The position numbers and the translations under genes are program-made. 64,000 nucleotides of DNA from G963662905 sp963676415. Its GTDB lineage: Bacteria; Bacteroidota; Bacteroidia; Bacteroidales; WRLA01. The notes under the pieces are model-generated. The model saw only the letters and a program-made list of their open reading frames with translations. It did not search any database and was not told the origin of the DNA. The DNA lies in contig OY781097.1 of the NCBI GenBank assembly GCA_963676415.1, positions 3,782,001-3,846,000 on the forward strand, in the 5' to 3' direction. Position 1 is the first letter of the stretch. Each line of letters starts with the position of its first letter. Below are positions 7,766 to 16,609 of this stretch, piece after piece.

Positions 7766-8719
7766 ATGTCAGATATGAATGATAAAACCCAATGCCTTAT
7801 CATTGGTTCCGGCCCCGCCGGATATACCGCAGCAATTTATGCAGCAAGGGCTGATCTGAAACCAATTCTCTATCAGGGAATGCAGCCGGGCGGACAACTG
7901 ACCATTACTACAGAAGTGGAAAATTTCCCGGGTTACCCTGATGGCATTCAGGGACCAAAAATGATGGAAGAGCTGAAGGCGCAGGCTGAACGATTTGAAT
8001 CTGATGTGCGCTGGGGTTTTATTAAAGAAATTGATTTATCGAAACGCCCGTTTATAGCAACTGCTGATGATGGCAAAACAATTGAAGCTGAAACTGTTGT
8101 TATTGCTACAGGAGCTTCTGCCAGGTGGCTGGGGCTGGATTCGGAAAAAGAATTTAATGGTGCAGGAGTATCAGCTTGTGCAACTTGCGATGGGTATTTC
8201 TATAGAGGCAAGGACGTTGCTGTTGTAGGAGGAGGCGATACTGCTGCTGAAGAAGCGCATTATCTTTCCAAACTGGCGAAAAAAGTGTACTTGATTCACC
8301 GTAGAGATGAATTAAGGGCTTCAAAAGCAATGCAAAACCGCGTTAAGAATACCAAAAATATCGAAATCCTCTGGAATCATACAACAAAAGAAATTGTTGG
8401 TGAAAAAGAAGGTTTTATGAAGAGCGTAAACGGTGCAATTCTTGAAAATGTGCTCACCGGGGAAGAAAAGAAAATTGATATTGACGGTTTCTTTGTTGCT
8501 ATTGGGCACAAACCAAATTCTGACTTTCTGAATGGGCAAATTGATATGGATGAAAACGGATACATTAAAACAAAAGCGGGAACAACGCAAACAAATATTG
8601 AAGGTGTTTTTGCTGCCGGTGATGTTCAGGATAGTATTTACCGTCAAGCAGTTACCGCTGCCGGAAGTGGCTGTATGGCTGCGATTGAAGCGGAACGATG
8701 GCTGTCTGCGCAGGAATAG
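7766..8719 (+). CDS. trxB: Thioredoxin-disulfide reductase
   Basis: NADPH-dependent flavoprotein that reduces thioredoxin; 317 residues, normal length. The FAD-binding GSGPAGYTAAIYAARA lies near the N-terminus. The redox-active Cys138-Ala-Thr-Cys141 sits in SACATCDGYFY, followed by the NADPH-binding VVGGGDTAAEEA. The C-terminal FAD segment is GVFAAGDVQD. The nearby TlpA-like protein may belong to the same redox network but is not in its operon. A strong terminator follows. Confidence 0.97.
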   Translation: MSDMNDKTQCLIIGSGPAGYTAAIYAARADLKPILYQGMQPGGQLTITTEVENFPGYPDGIQGPKMMEELKAQAERFESDVRWGFIKEIDLSKRPFIATADDGKTIEAETVVIATGASARWLGLDSEKEFNGAGVSACATCDGYFYRGKDVAVVGGGDTAAEEAHYLSKLAKKVYLIHRRDELRASKAMQNRVKNTKNIEILWNHTTKEIVGEKEGFMKSVNGAILENVLTGEEKKIDIDGFFVAIGHKPNSDFLNGQIDMDENGYIKTKAGTTQTNIEGVFAAGDVQDSIYRQAVTAAGSGCMAAIEAERWLSAQE

Positions 8720-8740
8720 TATTTCTACATTATAAAAGCG

Positions 8741-8769
8741 AAAGCCCGGGTTTTGACCGGGCTTTTTTT
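8741..8769 (+). terminator. Rho-independent terminator of trxB
   Basis: AAAGCCCGG and CCGGGCTTT form a 9-bp stem around a 7-base loop, followed by a run of seven or more T. It lies 21 bases after the trxB stop. Confidence 0.9.
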
Positions 8770-8832
8770 GTTTTTTCGATTCTGTTGTTGATGAAGCTGT
8801 ATAATGTGTGGCCACATTTAAAGAAAACGGTA

Positions 8833-9420
8833 TTACAAAATCCGCATGGCTTTTTTCACCGATTCAACATTCTGTTTGCTTGTGAGCTTTTCCAACAAAA
8901 CAAAGGCTACGTCCATGGCTGTGGCCGGCCCGGTGGACGTGATGATGTTATTCTCCATTACAATGCTTTGATCCAGTACAATGGCGCCCATTTCTTCGAG
9001 CTGTTTTCTGCGATGGCCTCCATTCAAATCGTAAGTAGTTGCATCACAGCTGTTCAGAATGCCCGATTTGCCAACCGGCATTGCGCCCACGCAAACGCTG
9101 GCTATGATTTTTCCGTCATCATGAAACCGGCGGATCAGGTTTTGAAATGCCTCATCGTAGGCATCTTCATAAAATCCGGCTTCTTCAAAACCTCCCGGAA
9201 TGGCAAGTGCATCATATTCAGCCGGATTTATTTTGGAAAAAGCAATTTCCGGGCGCACAATCAGGTTCCAGGTACATTTGATCTCATTGTGCAATGCAGT
9301 GGTTTCCAGTTCCACGGCATCCAAACCTTCTTCGCGGCTCCAGCCCATAACATCAGTAAAAACGGCAGCCTCTAGGGCTTCGAAACCCTGTGCAAGAAAT
9401 AGCAGTACTTTTTTTGCCAT
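8833..9420 (-). CDS. DJ-1/PfpI family protein
   Basis: A 195-residue protein of the DJ-1/ThiJ/PfpI superfamily, related to bacterial YajL-type proteins. It has the N-terminal KKVLLFLAQGFEALEA strand with conserved Glu14, and the nucleophile-elbow Cys110 in IASVCVGAMPVG. I chose the ATG at 9418-9420 because homologues begin at MAKKVLLFL; the frame is open to 9450. Proposed roles in the family include oxidative stress protection and glyoxal or protein deglycation; which applies here is unknown. It is divergently placed from the TlpA-like gene. Confidence 0.88.
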   Translation of the reverse strand: MAKKVLLFLAQGFEALEAAVFTDVMGWSREEGLDAVELETTALHNEIKCTWNLIVRPEIAFSKINPAEYDALAIPGGFEEAGFYEDAYDEAFQNLIRRFHDDGKIIASVCVGAMPVGKSGILNSCDATTYDLNGGHRRKQLEEMGAIVLDQSIVMENNIITSTGPATAMDVAFVLLEKLTSKQNVESVKKAMRIL

Positions 9421-9531
9421 GTCTGTTTTCTTTATCTCATTTGAATTCAAAGATAATCTTTCCTTTGGATAATCTCCAAAACTTTATGGAAACAATTTTA
9501 AGCTAAGGATGTTGTACGTGTGCTAATTGTT

Positions 9532-9539
9532 TATTTTTG
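9532..9539 (+). promoter_or_regulatory. Candidate -7 element of the TlpA-like gene
   Basis: TATTTTTG (TAnnTTTG consensus) lies 17 bases before the ATG at 9557, predicting a very short 5' leader. A TTG at 9512-9514 could be the -33 element, but the 17-base spacing is short. Confidence 0.3.
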
Positions 9540-9556
9540 AAGCTTAATATGTGGCT

Positions 9557-10156
9557 ATGAAAAACTATATCCAAAACTATTTTAAGACAAGGAAGCCCAT
9601 TGCACTAATAGGTGATGCCCTGTTTTTTATCCTGTTGATTTTGATTCTGATCCCGGCAACACGTGTTGAAGTTGTGGCTTTTATCAAAAGGCAGGTTCTG
9701 TTTTCGCCCAATGTTGCAGTGCGTGAAGATCTTGGCAGTCTGGGAAGGGCAGATTATGGCTGGCCGCTTACTGCTTTGAAAGATGAGAAAGCCCTACGCC
9801 TAAAGGAATTTCGGGGCAAAACAGTATTTATTAATTTCTGGGCGACATGGTGTCCGCCCTGTGTGGCCGAAATGCCTTCCATTCAAAAGCTTTATGATGC
9901 TTACCGCAACGATGAGTCTGTTGCTTTTGTAATGATTTCGAGTGAAGAAAGAGGAAAGCTCCTGAAATTTATGCAGGACAAAGGTTATGATTTTCCAGTC
10001 TATCAGAATTTATTTAAAGTGCCGGCCTCCCTGCCAGTTGAACAGCTTCCCACTACATACATCATCGCTCCGGATGGTAAAATTGTCCTAAGGGAAACCG
10101 GTGCCTCTGATTGGAATTCAGATAAAGTGCATGAACTGATCAAAAGGTTGAAGTAA
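9557..10156 (+). CDS. TlpA-like membrane-anchored thioredoxin-fold protein
   Basis: A 199-residue protein with one N-terminal membrane anchor (about residues 16-36) and an extracytoplasmic TlpA/ResA-type thioredoxin domain. The active site is W-Cys99-P-P-Cys102 in FINFWATWCPPCVAEMPS. The cis-Pro loop is in QLPTTYIIAPDG. It is likely a thiol-disulfide reductase for periplasmic proteins or cytochrome c maturation. The ATG at 9557 is preferred; an in-frame GTG at 9551 would add two residues. No other cytochrome c biogenesis gene is nearby. Confidence 0.88.
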   Translation: MKNYIQNYFKTRKPIALIGDALFFILLILILIPATRVEVVAFIKRQVLFSPNVAVREDLGSLGRADYGWPLTALKDEKALRLKEFRGKTVFINFWATWCPPCVAEMPSIQKLYDAYRNDESVAFVMISSEERGKLLKFMQDKGYDFPVYQNLFKVPASLPVEQLPTTYIIAPDGKIVLRETGASDWNSDKVHELIKRLK

Positions 10157-10227
10157 AGCAGGATATTTTAGTGAATCAAATTATTTAAGCGCAAAATTTT
10201 GTACATTGTTGCGGAATAACCACACTT

Positions 10228-11259
10228 ATGAAATTGCACCATTTGTCCTTTTTCTTGCTTCTCGCTTTTCTGCTTTCCTGTTCCGGTAAGGAAGAAGGCA
10301 ATCCGTCCCTACCTGCTCCTGATTATGCTTCATCTGTTTATTGGTATGATTTACCGGATAATCCTGCTCCAAAGGCTGTGGATATTTTTTATGTTTATCC
10401 TACCTTGGGAACGCATCCTGTTGATGATGAAGGGAATGCTCTTCTTTATACAAATATCAACAAGCAGAGAGAACGCGATGCGGCCCACGGAAACCAGGCT
10501 TTTAACAAAACCGTGTATGCTGCGGATGATTTTAATTTCTTTGCGCCATACTACCGCCAAATGGTTCTGGATGTGTATTATATGGACAGTGCTGTGGTGG
10601 TTGAAAAAGCGAAACTTCCGGAAACGGATATCACAGAAGCATTTGAATATTACTGGAAGCATTTTAATAATGGGCGACCATTTATGCTGCTTGCCCACAG
10701 CCAGGGATCGCAATTGCTTATTGAGTTGCTGAAAGACCATATGACCAATGAACAGCGCGATCAAATGGTTGCAGCCTATTTATTTGGCTATCAGATCACA
10801 AAAGGTGATTTGGAGCAATATAAACATCAGCTGCTCCCTGCGCAATCAGAGGATGATTTGGGGTGCATCATCCTTTATAATTCATTGACAAATATTGGAG
10901 CAAAATCACCGCTTATGGCTCATTCAGCTGTGGGCATCAATCCATTGAACTGGAAAACTGATACAACTTTTGCTCCGGCAAGTTTGCATAAAGGCTTGTT
11001 GAAATATAATGCCGAAACACAGCAATTCGATACCATTCCGCATTACACATCCACTGTGCTCGATCAACATTATCTGATTTGTGCTGATGTCAATCCCGAT
11101 GAGTGTTATCAGGAATCACTGAAGGAGCTGTTTCCCTGTGGAAACCTGCATTTTATGGACAGCTATCTTTACGCACTGAATATTAAAGGGAATATGTATT
11201 TGCGGGCTCAGCTCTTTCTTAAAAAAGAGAAGGAAAAATCAGCCTCCCTGCAAAATTGA
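10228..11259 (+). CDS. DUF3089 family alpha/beta-hydrolase-like lipoprotein
   Basis: A 343-residue predicted lipoprotein whose signal peptide ends in FLLSC (Cys18). The body matches DUF3089: VDIFYVYPTLGTH near residue 52 and the nucleophile elbow LLAHSQGSQLL with Ser158. This is the AHSQG form of the alpha/beta-hydrolase GxSxG motif. Its substrate is unknown. The 3' end overlaps the convergent gene 11219-12184 by 41 bases, so the two coding ends share DNA. Confidence 0.85.
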   Translation: MKLHHLSFFLLLAFLLSCSGKEEGNPSLPAPDYASSVYWYDLPDNPAPKAVDIFYVYPTLGTHPVDDEGNALLYTNINKQRERDAAHGNQAFNKTVYAADDFNFFAPYYRQMVLDVYYMDSAVVVEKAKLPETDITEAFEYYWKHFNNGRPFMLLAHSQGSQLLIELLKDHMTNEQRDQMVAAYLFGYQITKGDLEQYKHQLLPAQSEDDLGCIILYNSLTNIGAKSPLMAHSAVGINPLNWKTDTTFAPASLHKGLLKYNAETQQFDTIPHYTSTVLDQHYLICADVNPDECYQESLKELFPCGNLHFMDSYLYALNIKGNMYLRAQLFLKKEKEKSASLQN

Positions 11260-12184
11260 TCAATCCATAGTTTAAGAATTCCGGTAAATAGTAGAGCATT
11301 AGAAAAGCTCCCAGCGAAATAAGCATATAAAGCCCGTAAAAATCTTTAGGACCAGACGCTTGTTCTGCCGTTTTCTTTTTTTGTGCCTTTTCGTCTTCCT
11401 GTTGTGAATAAAAGGCAGGCAGCACACTAAAAGCCAATCCGGTAATTAAGTATAACCAGGAGCTGGTTTCCGGACGGAATGTATAGAAATGCAGCATTGT
11501 GGCCAGTAGTGCTGACCAGATCAACAGAAACCAGATTTTGAAAACAGCCCCAATGGTACGGGCGAAAAATCCTTCATTTCTGTCGATGATCACTACCAAC
11601 AAATTGATCAGGCTTCGGAGGATCAGGAATAATAATCCTGCTGAAACCATGAGCATAATGCCGTACATGGCAAAAAGTCCATAGGAGCGTACCGTATAGT
11701 CTGTGGGCAGCAGCATTTTTGCTTTGATTTCTTTTGCGTGGCTGTTCCAGTAGTTATCCCAAATGGCAAATTCCTGCCAGGCTTCTGTTTCGGTGATTTC
11801 GTCACCATGAATGGCATTAAGGCGCTCATACAAACGGCAGGAGAGAAGCAGGTGCATGCGGAATTCACCGGCCAGGTCTTCATCAAGTGATTTCATAAAA
11901 TCTGTGCTTACGCCACGTCCCGATTCCAGGGCTTTTCCGGCAAGTAAACGGATCTCCTGAACTTCATCGCGTTTCAGCTGGCGGTCCAGAGTGCTGAATC
12001 CCCGGGCTTTTGCAAAAATTTCATATGATTTCTCTACACTTTCATTGAAGAGGATATTGTTATTGCGGATGTTTGGGTCTTCGTTTTTAACATCTCCATT
12101 ACAGGATGTTATTGTCAAAAAGAAAAACAGGCAGCTAAGAATAAAAAATGATTGCCGCTTCAAATATGTGATTTTGCTTCTCAT
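11219..12184 (-). CDS. Unrecognised membrane protein with possible lipoprotein signal
   Basis: I do not recognise this 321-residue protein. A hydrophobic N-terminus ends in TITSC (Cys28), a weak lipobox. It is followed by a soluble helical region (about residues 40-160, rich in charged residues). Four or five hydrophobic segments then lie about at 167-190, 210-230, 238-258 and 285-315, with a Lys/Glu-rich loop (EDEKAQKKK) before the last. It may be transcribed ahead of glutaminase and transaldolase only if those share other signals, since it lies downstream of them on the same strand (49 bases after glsA). Confidence 0.7.
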   Translation of the reverse strand: MRSKITYLKRQSFFILSCLFFFLTITSCNGDVKNEDPNIRNNNILFNESVEKSYEIFAKARGFSTLDRQLKRDEVQEIRLLAGKALESGRGVSTDFMKSLDEDLAGEFRMHLLLSCRLYERLNAIHGDEITETEAWQEFAIWDNYWNSHAKEIKAKMLLPTDYTVRSYGLFAMYGIMLMVSAGLLFLILRSLINLLVVIIDRNEGFFARTIGAVFKIWFLLIWSALLATMLHFYTFRPETSSWLYLITGLAFSVLPAFYSQQEDEKAQKKKTAEQASGPKDFYGLYMLISLGAFLMLYYLPEFLNYGLINFAGRLIFPSLF

Positions 12185-12233
12185 GGGAGATTGCTTTTGA
12201 TTATGGGGTAAATATAATCAAATTTTCAGCCTG

Positions 12234-13145
12234 CTAAAAAACAGAGTATTCGGTTTTGGTGGTGAACAGCTCCAAAAATTTCATGCCAAGGCAGGAATTT
12301 CCATTTTTGTTGAGGCGTGGACTCCATACCGCAATGCTGTATTCGCCGGGCAGAACGGCAGCAATACCCCCGCCAACGCCACTTTTGCCTGGAAGTCCCA
12401 CACGGAAGGAGAATTCGCCTGCTTCATCGTAAAAGCCACAGGTTTGCATTACCGCATTGATCCTTTTGGATTGTGAGATGCTTAAAATACGCTCAAGATC
12501 CGGAGCCAGTCCACGCCTTGCAAAAAGCAGGAAGGCTTTAGCCAACTGCTTGCAGCTCATGCTCAGCGCGCATTGATGAAAATAGAAGTTCAGTACCTCG
12601 TCCACATTATTTTGGATGTTCCCGAAGGATTTCATCAGATTGGTCAGGGCAGCGTTGCGCCAGGAATGTTCCCATTCGGATTGTGCTACTTTCAGATCGA
12701 AATTGATGAGCGTGTCACCGCTGATTTTTCGGACAAAGGCAAGGAAATCTTCGAGAGGATTTTCCAATTCACTGATCAGCATATCGCTTATGACCAGTGC
12801 GCCGGCATTGATAAGCGGATTGCGCGGAATGCCTTTTTCATATTCGAGCTGAACCAATGAATTGAAGGGGTCACCAGATGGTTCCACATCCACACGGTCC
12901 CATATTTTTTCGCCCAAAATGGAATATGCGAGGCTCAGGCTAAAGACTTTTGAGATACTCTGTATGCTAAAGTGTTCATTGAAGTCGCCTTTGCTAAAGC
13001 TTTTACCGTCAATTAATTGAAGATGCACTCCAAATTTATACGGATCAATTTTTGAGAGCTCAGGGATATAATCTGCCGGTTTGCTATAAGCGGGCTCCCG
13101 GCAGATTGTTTCTTTAACTTCTTCAATGATTTTCTGGTAATCCAT
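12234..13145 (-). CDS. glsA: Glutaminase (serine-dependent, GlsA family)
   Basis: Hydrolyses L-glutamine to glutamate and ammonia. The 303-residue protein is full length. It has the beta-lactamase-like SxxK catalytic pair Ser63 and Lys66 in HFSIQSISKVFSLSLA, the conserved GIPRNPLINAGAL segment, and the C-terminal GLPGKSGVGGGI loop. It starts 8 bases after the transaldolase stop on the same strand, so the two are probably co-transcribed. Confidence 0.95.
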   Translation of the reverse strand: MDYQKIIEEVKETICREPAYSKPADYIPELSKIDPYKFGVHLQLIDGKSFSKGDFNEHFSIQSISKVFSLSLAYSILGEKIWDRVDVEPSGDPFNSLVQLEYEKGIPRNPLINAGALVISDMLISELENPLEDFLAFVRKISGDTLINFDLKVAQSEWEHSWRNAALTNLMKSFGNIQNNVDEVLNFYFHQCALSMSCKQLAKAFLLFARRGLAPDLERILSISQSKRINAVMQTCGFYDEAGEFSFRVGLPGKSGVGGGIAAVLPGEYSIAVWSPRLNKNGNSCLGMKFLELFTTKTEYSVF

Positions 13146-13153
13146 TGTTGCGT

Positions 13154-14113
13154 TTATTGCATCATTTTGCGGATACGTTCTTCCAGTTTCAGGCGGTCGG
13201 CATTGAATTTACGGATGCCTTCGGCGAGTTTTTCAGTAGCCATCGCATCCTCATTAAGTAACCATCGGAACATTTTTTCATCCGGGCTGATTTTTTCAAT
13301 ATCCATGCCTGCGGCTGCTTCTGCATCCAGTTTTCTTTCGATTTGTTGATCTGAATTTTGCAGTTCGCTGAGCAGTGCCGGACTTATAGTGAGCAGATCG
13401 CATCCGGCCAGTTCAATAATTTCGCCGGTATTGCGGAAGCTGGCACCCATTACTTCGGTATTATAGCCGAATTTTTTATAATAATTGAAAATAGATTGTA
13501 CGGAAAGTACGCCGGGATCTTCTGTAGCTGGAATGGCATCCACGCCACGGTCTTTTTTGTACCAGTCGAGGATCCGTCCTACGAAGGGAGAAATAAGCTG
13601 TACACCGGCTTCTGCACATGCAATGGCCTGCACACGGCTGAAAAGTAACGTAAGGTTTGTGTGAATGCCTTCTTTTTCAAGGATTTCTGCAGCTTTTATG
13701 CCTTCCCAGGTTGCAGCAAGCTTGATCAGGATACGCTCGCGCGACGTCCCGGCTTCTTCATAAAGAGCAATCAGCCTGCGGGCTTTTTCCAAACTGCCTT
13801 CCGTACTGAAACTCAGGTTGGCATCTACTTCGGTGCTCACGCGTCCGGGAACAATTTTCAGGATTTCCAGCCCAAAGTTCACTGCCAGTTGGTCCATTGC
13901 TGCCTCCACTTGTTTGTTGGCTGCAATGCTGCTGATTTTTACCTTTTGTATGGCATCACGGGTCAAAGCGGCATAACGTTCATCCGAAGAAGCCTGGTAA
14001 ATCAATGAAGGATTGGTTGTTGCATCCTGTGGCTTATAATTGATGATCGAATTGAAATCGCCGGTATCTGCTACCACGGTAGTAAATTGCTTAAGTTGCT
14101 CTAATGTGTTCAT
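13154..14113 (-). CDS. tal: Transaldolase
   Basis: Pentose phosphate pathway enzyme that transfers dihydroxyacetone units between sugar phosphates. It is 319 residues from the ATG at 14111-14113, the start chosen because homologues begin MNTLEQLKQFTTVVADTGDF; the upstream in-frame extension is not conserved. The Schiff-base Lys131 lies in RILIKLAATWEG, one residue off the E. coli TalB position (132). The SFVGRILDW phosphate-binding loop and the C-terminal helix are present. This is the long TalAB type. Confidence 0.96.
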   Translation of the reverse strand: MNTLEQLKQFTTVVADTGDFNSIINYKPQDATTNPSLIYQASSDERYAALTRDAIQKVKISSIAANKQVEAAMDQLAVNFGLEILKIVPGRVSTEVDANLSFSTEGSLEKARRLIALYEEAGTSRERILIKLAATWEGIKAAEILEKEGIHTNLTLLFSRVQAIACAEAGVQLISPFVGRILDWYKKDRGVDAIPATEDPGVLSVQSIFNYYKKFGYNTEVMGASFRNTGEIIELAGCDLLTISPALLSELQNSDQQIERKLDAEAAAGMDIEKISPDEKMFRWLLNEDAMATEKLAEGIRKFNADRLKLEERIRKMMQ

Positions 14114-14173
14114 ATTGTCTGTTTGATTTTTCGCTGCAAAGATAGGCAGAAAAGGAAACAGAACAGGCAATCT

Positions 14174-14995
14174 TTAAAGAAGTATGGAAATCATGCTGAA
14201 GGCTTTATAGCCCAGAAAGATACCGAATCCGCAAAGTGCTGTGCCTAATAAATGTATAATGCGGTTGATAATGCTGATTCGGATATGTTTGCGGTTGCGT
14301 ACCAAAAAACGTGCAAAAAGCAGGAACCAGATAATGCTGCCCAAACTCAGAAAAAACGCATAAGCAATGCTCAGCTTCCACGGACTTTCTTTGTCATTAT
14401 AAGATTCCATGAATTCCTGCTGTATCATACGCGCATTTTCCTGGATGTTCCTTTTCTCGGCATCCGGTGCCTGTGCTTCAATCTGATTGATGGCTTTTAC
14501 GTTTTTATCCAATATCTGGTGCAGGCCACCGGTATTAAGGCCCAAAGATGCTATAATACTAATGGTAAAAAATGAACTGGTGAGCCATCCAAGGAAAAGG
14601 GTGGGGTTGAGGAAGTTAATGAGAAAACCGGTGCGGAAGCCCCCTTTGTTTTTAAGCCTGTCGTTCAGAAAAGAATCGTCCTCCATGCTTTCAAGGCTGA
14701 GCTTGGTTCGGATAATTTTAATGCCCAGCCCCAGTAAAAACAATGCGCCTACCGCAAGTATATACGGAATTGCCGGGCGATATACATTATAGAGGCTGGT
14801 CAGGCCAAGAACAGCGATAAAAACATAAACAAAATCGGCAAAAGAAGCTCCAATAGCAGCCTTCTGGCAATAGCGAAGCCTTCCCTTAAGCGCATTGCTG
14901 GTAATCAGGATGCTGATCGGCCCAGCTACAGGCACGGAAAAAATAAATCCGGCAATCAGTCCGGCAATGGAAAGGGTTAGGAGGCTTTCGGACAT
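14174..14995 (-). CDS. LysE/RhtB-type membrane transporter
   Basis: A 273-residue protein with about six hydrophobic segments and the LysE-family start SIAGLIAGFIFSVPVAGPISIL, including the conserved PVGP-like PVAGP motif. Family members export amino acids or other small metabolites. A polar insertion (about residues 150-195) enlarges it beyond the usual ~210 residues. Its ATG shares a base with the stop of the upstream nucleotidyltransferase (TGATG at 14997-14993), so it is translationally coupled to the lipid head-group genes. That raises the possibility of a role in lipid or precursor transport. This is inference. Confidence 0.78.
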   Translation of the reverse strand: MSESLLTLSIAGLIAGFIFSVPVAGPISILITSNALKGRLRYCQKAAIGASFADFVYVFIAVLGLTSLYNVYRPAIPYILAVGALFLLGLGIKIIRTKLSLESMEDDSFLNDRLKNKGGFRTGFLINFLNPTLFLGWLTSSFFTISIIASLGLNTGGLHQILDKNVKAINQIEAQAPDAEKRNIQENARMIQQEFMESYNDKESPWKLSIAYAFFLSLGSIIWFLLFARFLVRNRKHIRISIINRIIHLLGTALCGFGIFLGYKAFSMISILL

Positions 14996-15732
14996 CAGGT
15001 ACTGATTTTGGGAATAATTTCTTGAGCAGCTTTTTCAAAATCTTCAACAAAGTCGATTTCCATTGAAGGTAAATCACTGGTATCCAATGCGTACATCATC
15101 AATCCTTTATCAATGGCATTTTCAAAAGCACGCTCATAAAAAAGGTTTTGCCCCTCTTGGGATTCCATAAGAGGCTCTACCTCCCGAAACAACAATTCAG
15201 AGCCTTCTTCATCAAATATTTCAATGCCAATGGATTCCCCGGCTGCTGTTTTTGGATCAGTTATTTTACTAATATTACGGATCAGCCCGTCAGCATTACA
15301 GGTAACTTTAATTTCTTCTTCGCCCAGTTGGTAATGGCTGTTCATGGCCAGGCAGTTGCCTTTTCCTGATGTGCGGAGCCTTTCGATAATGCGGTAATCA
15401 AAAACAATATCGCTGTCGAGCAGGATGAAATTTTTGCCGCGAATTTCATCTGCAGCCAGCCAAAGCGAATAAATATTGTTGGTCGTTTCAAAAACCGGGT
15501 TGTGGATATAGTTTACCTTCAGTTGTGGATAATTGGTTTTCAGATAATTTTCGATCATCTCATGCAAATACCCGGTAACGAGGGCCCATTCCGTGATATC
15601 GTTCCGGATCAGCTGATCGGCCATATGTCCGAGTATTGCTTTTCCTCCGGCTTCAAGCAGGCATTTAGGGGTACTATGGGTGAGCGGCCTTAATCTACGC
15701 GCAACTCCTGCAGCTAATATTACGGCTTTCAT
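14995..15732 (-). CDS. Sugar/choline-phosphate-type nucleotidyltransferase
   Basis: A 245-residue GT-A-like NTP transferase. The signature is at the N-terminus, MKAVILAAGVARRLRPLTHS followed by TPKCL, with the metal-binding Asp in FILLDSDIVF (about residue 107). It resembles LicC/CTP:phosphocholine cytidylyltransferases and small-alcohol-phosphate cytidylyltransferases more than long sugar pyrophosphorylases. It overlaps the CDP-alcohol phosphotransferase gene by 38 bases and is coupled to the LysE gene. The likely job is to make the CDP-activated head group used by that neighbour. The head group itself is not shown by the sequence. Confidence 0.8.
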   Translation of the reverse strand: MKAVILAAGVARRLRPLTHSTPKCLLEAGGKAILGHMADQLIRNDITEWALVTGYLHEMIENYLKTNYPQLKVNYIHNPVFETTNNIYSLWLAADEIRGKNFILLDSDIVFDYRIIERLRTSGKGNCLAMNSHYQLGEEEIKVTCNADGLIRNISKITDPKTAAGESIGIEIFDEEGSELLFREVEPLMESQEGQNLFYERAFENAIDKGLMMYALDTSDLPSMEIDFVEDFEKAAQEIIPKIST

Positions 15733-16609
15733 GGATTTGTTTTTTGATTTTACAGTCGATATTGAACTGTATGAGTTTAATGATCAGGAAATAGGCATTC
15801 ATGGGAATGAGATACCAATAAAAAAGCAGCTCAAGCCGTCCTAGAATGCTAAAAACAATCACGGCGCTGATTTGTGTTGTGGGCCCCAGAAAGGTCCAGA
15901 AACGCATGATCAGGTGGTTTTTGCGGTAGAACGCATCCGGACAAACTTCCGTAATTTCTTTGATTTCCTTTTGTTTGCCGGTCATTCCTTTTTGCAGGCC
16001 GGCATAGCGGAGATAGGTCTTAATCAGTAAGCGCGAGAAAGGACTCTTTTTTTGTTTCTTTAGCTTTTTCAGTTCTTCGCGGAAGGCTTCCAGTTCTTCA
16101 GTGATATTTTGCATCCTGCGATTGGCAATATCCATAAAGCGTGCACGATAAAAATCAATATTCATCGAGTGAAAAACGATGCTCACAATCGCGCCGGCAA
16201 ATACCAGCCAGAATGAAAGCGTATGATGGCTTTGGGGAATGGAGCCTATGGCAATACCGCCAAAGACGAAAATTCCACTGAAATAATCAGCTACACCATC
16301 GATTATGCGTCCTGTTGGCGTACCGTTGCGTTTGATGCGCGCCAGCATACCGTCGGCACAGTCAAATACATTGAACAGAAAATACAATCCGGCAGCAGCA
16401 TAAAGATAAGCTTGATTACCAACAGTATAGCAAATTCCTGCCCAGAACCCAAAGAAGAGGGCCGTAAGCGTGAGTTGATTGGGCGTTACCGGAAAAGGCA
16501 GAACCAGTTTGACCAAAAGGAAACCCATGGGCCTGTATAGAATCAAATCCAATATCTCTTCGGTTTCAATATTTTTAAGCGAAGATTTATATTCCTTCAG
16601 CCAACTCAT
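15695..16609 (-). CDS. CDP-alcohol phosphatidyltransferase family enzyme
   Basis: An integral membrane enzyme that moves a phospho-alcohol from a CDP-activated donor to a lipid or alcohol. It carries the full family motif D(x2)DG(x2)AR(x8)G(x3)D(x3)D, seen as DCADGMLAR ... GRIIDGVAD around residues 83-107. At 304 residues it is longer than typical members. The excess is a charged, probably coiled segment (about residues 160-215, Lys/Glu rich) between membrane helices. Its start shares a base with the stop of the PLP enzyme gene (TAATG). In this operon the natural acceptor would be ceramide; that is inference from neighbours. Confidence 0.88.
   Translation of the reverse strand: MSWLKEYKSSLKNIETEEILDLILYRPMGFLLVKLVLPFPVTPNQLTLTALFFGFWAGICYTVGNQAYLYAAAGLYFLFNVFDCADGMLARIKRNGTPTGRIIDGVADYFSGIFVFGGIAIGSIPQSHHTLSFWLVFAGAIVSIVFHSMNIDFYRARFMDIANRRMQNITEELEAFREELKKLKKQKKSPFSRLLIKTYLRYAGLQKGMTGKQKEIKEITEVCPDAFYRKNHLIMRFWTFLGPTTQISAVIVFSILGRLELLFYWYLIPMNAYFLIIKLIQFNIDCKIKKQIHESRNISCRSCA

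Noticed and set aside
8698..9375. 225-codon plus-strand open frame after trxB
   Set aside because: It lies antisense to the DJ-1 family gene, which has clear family motifs on the minus strand.
14114..14170. N-terminal 19-residue extension of transaldolase
   Set aside because: Homologues start at MNTLEQLKQF; the upstream residues are unrelated and no start signal supports them.
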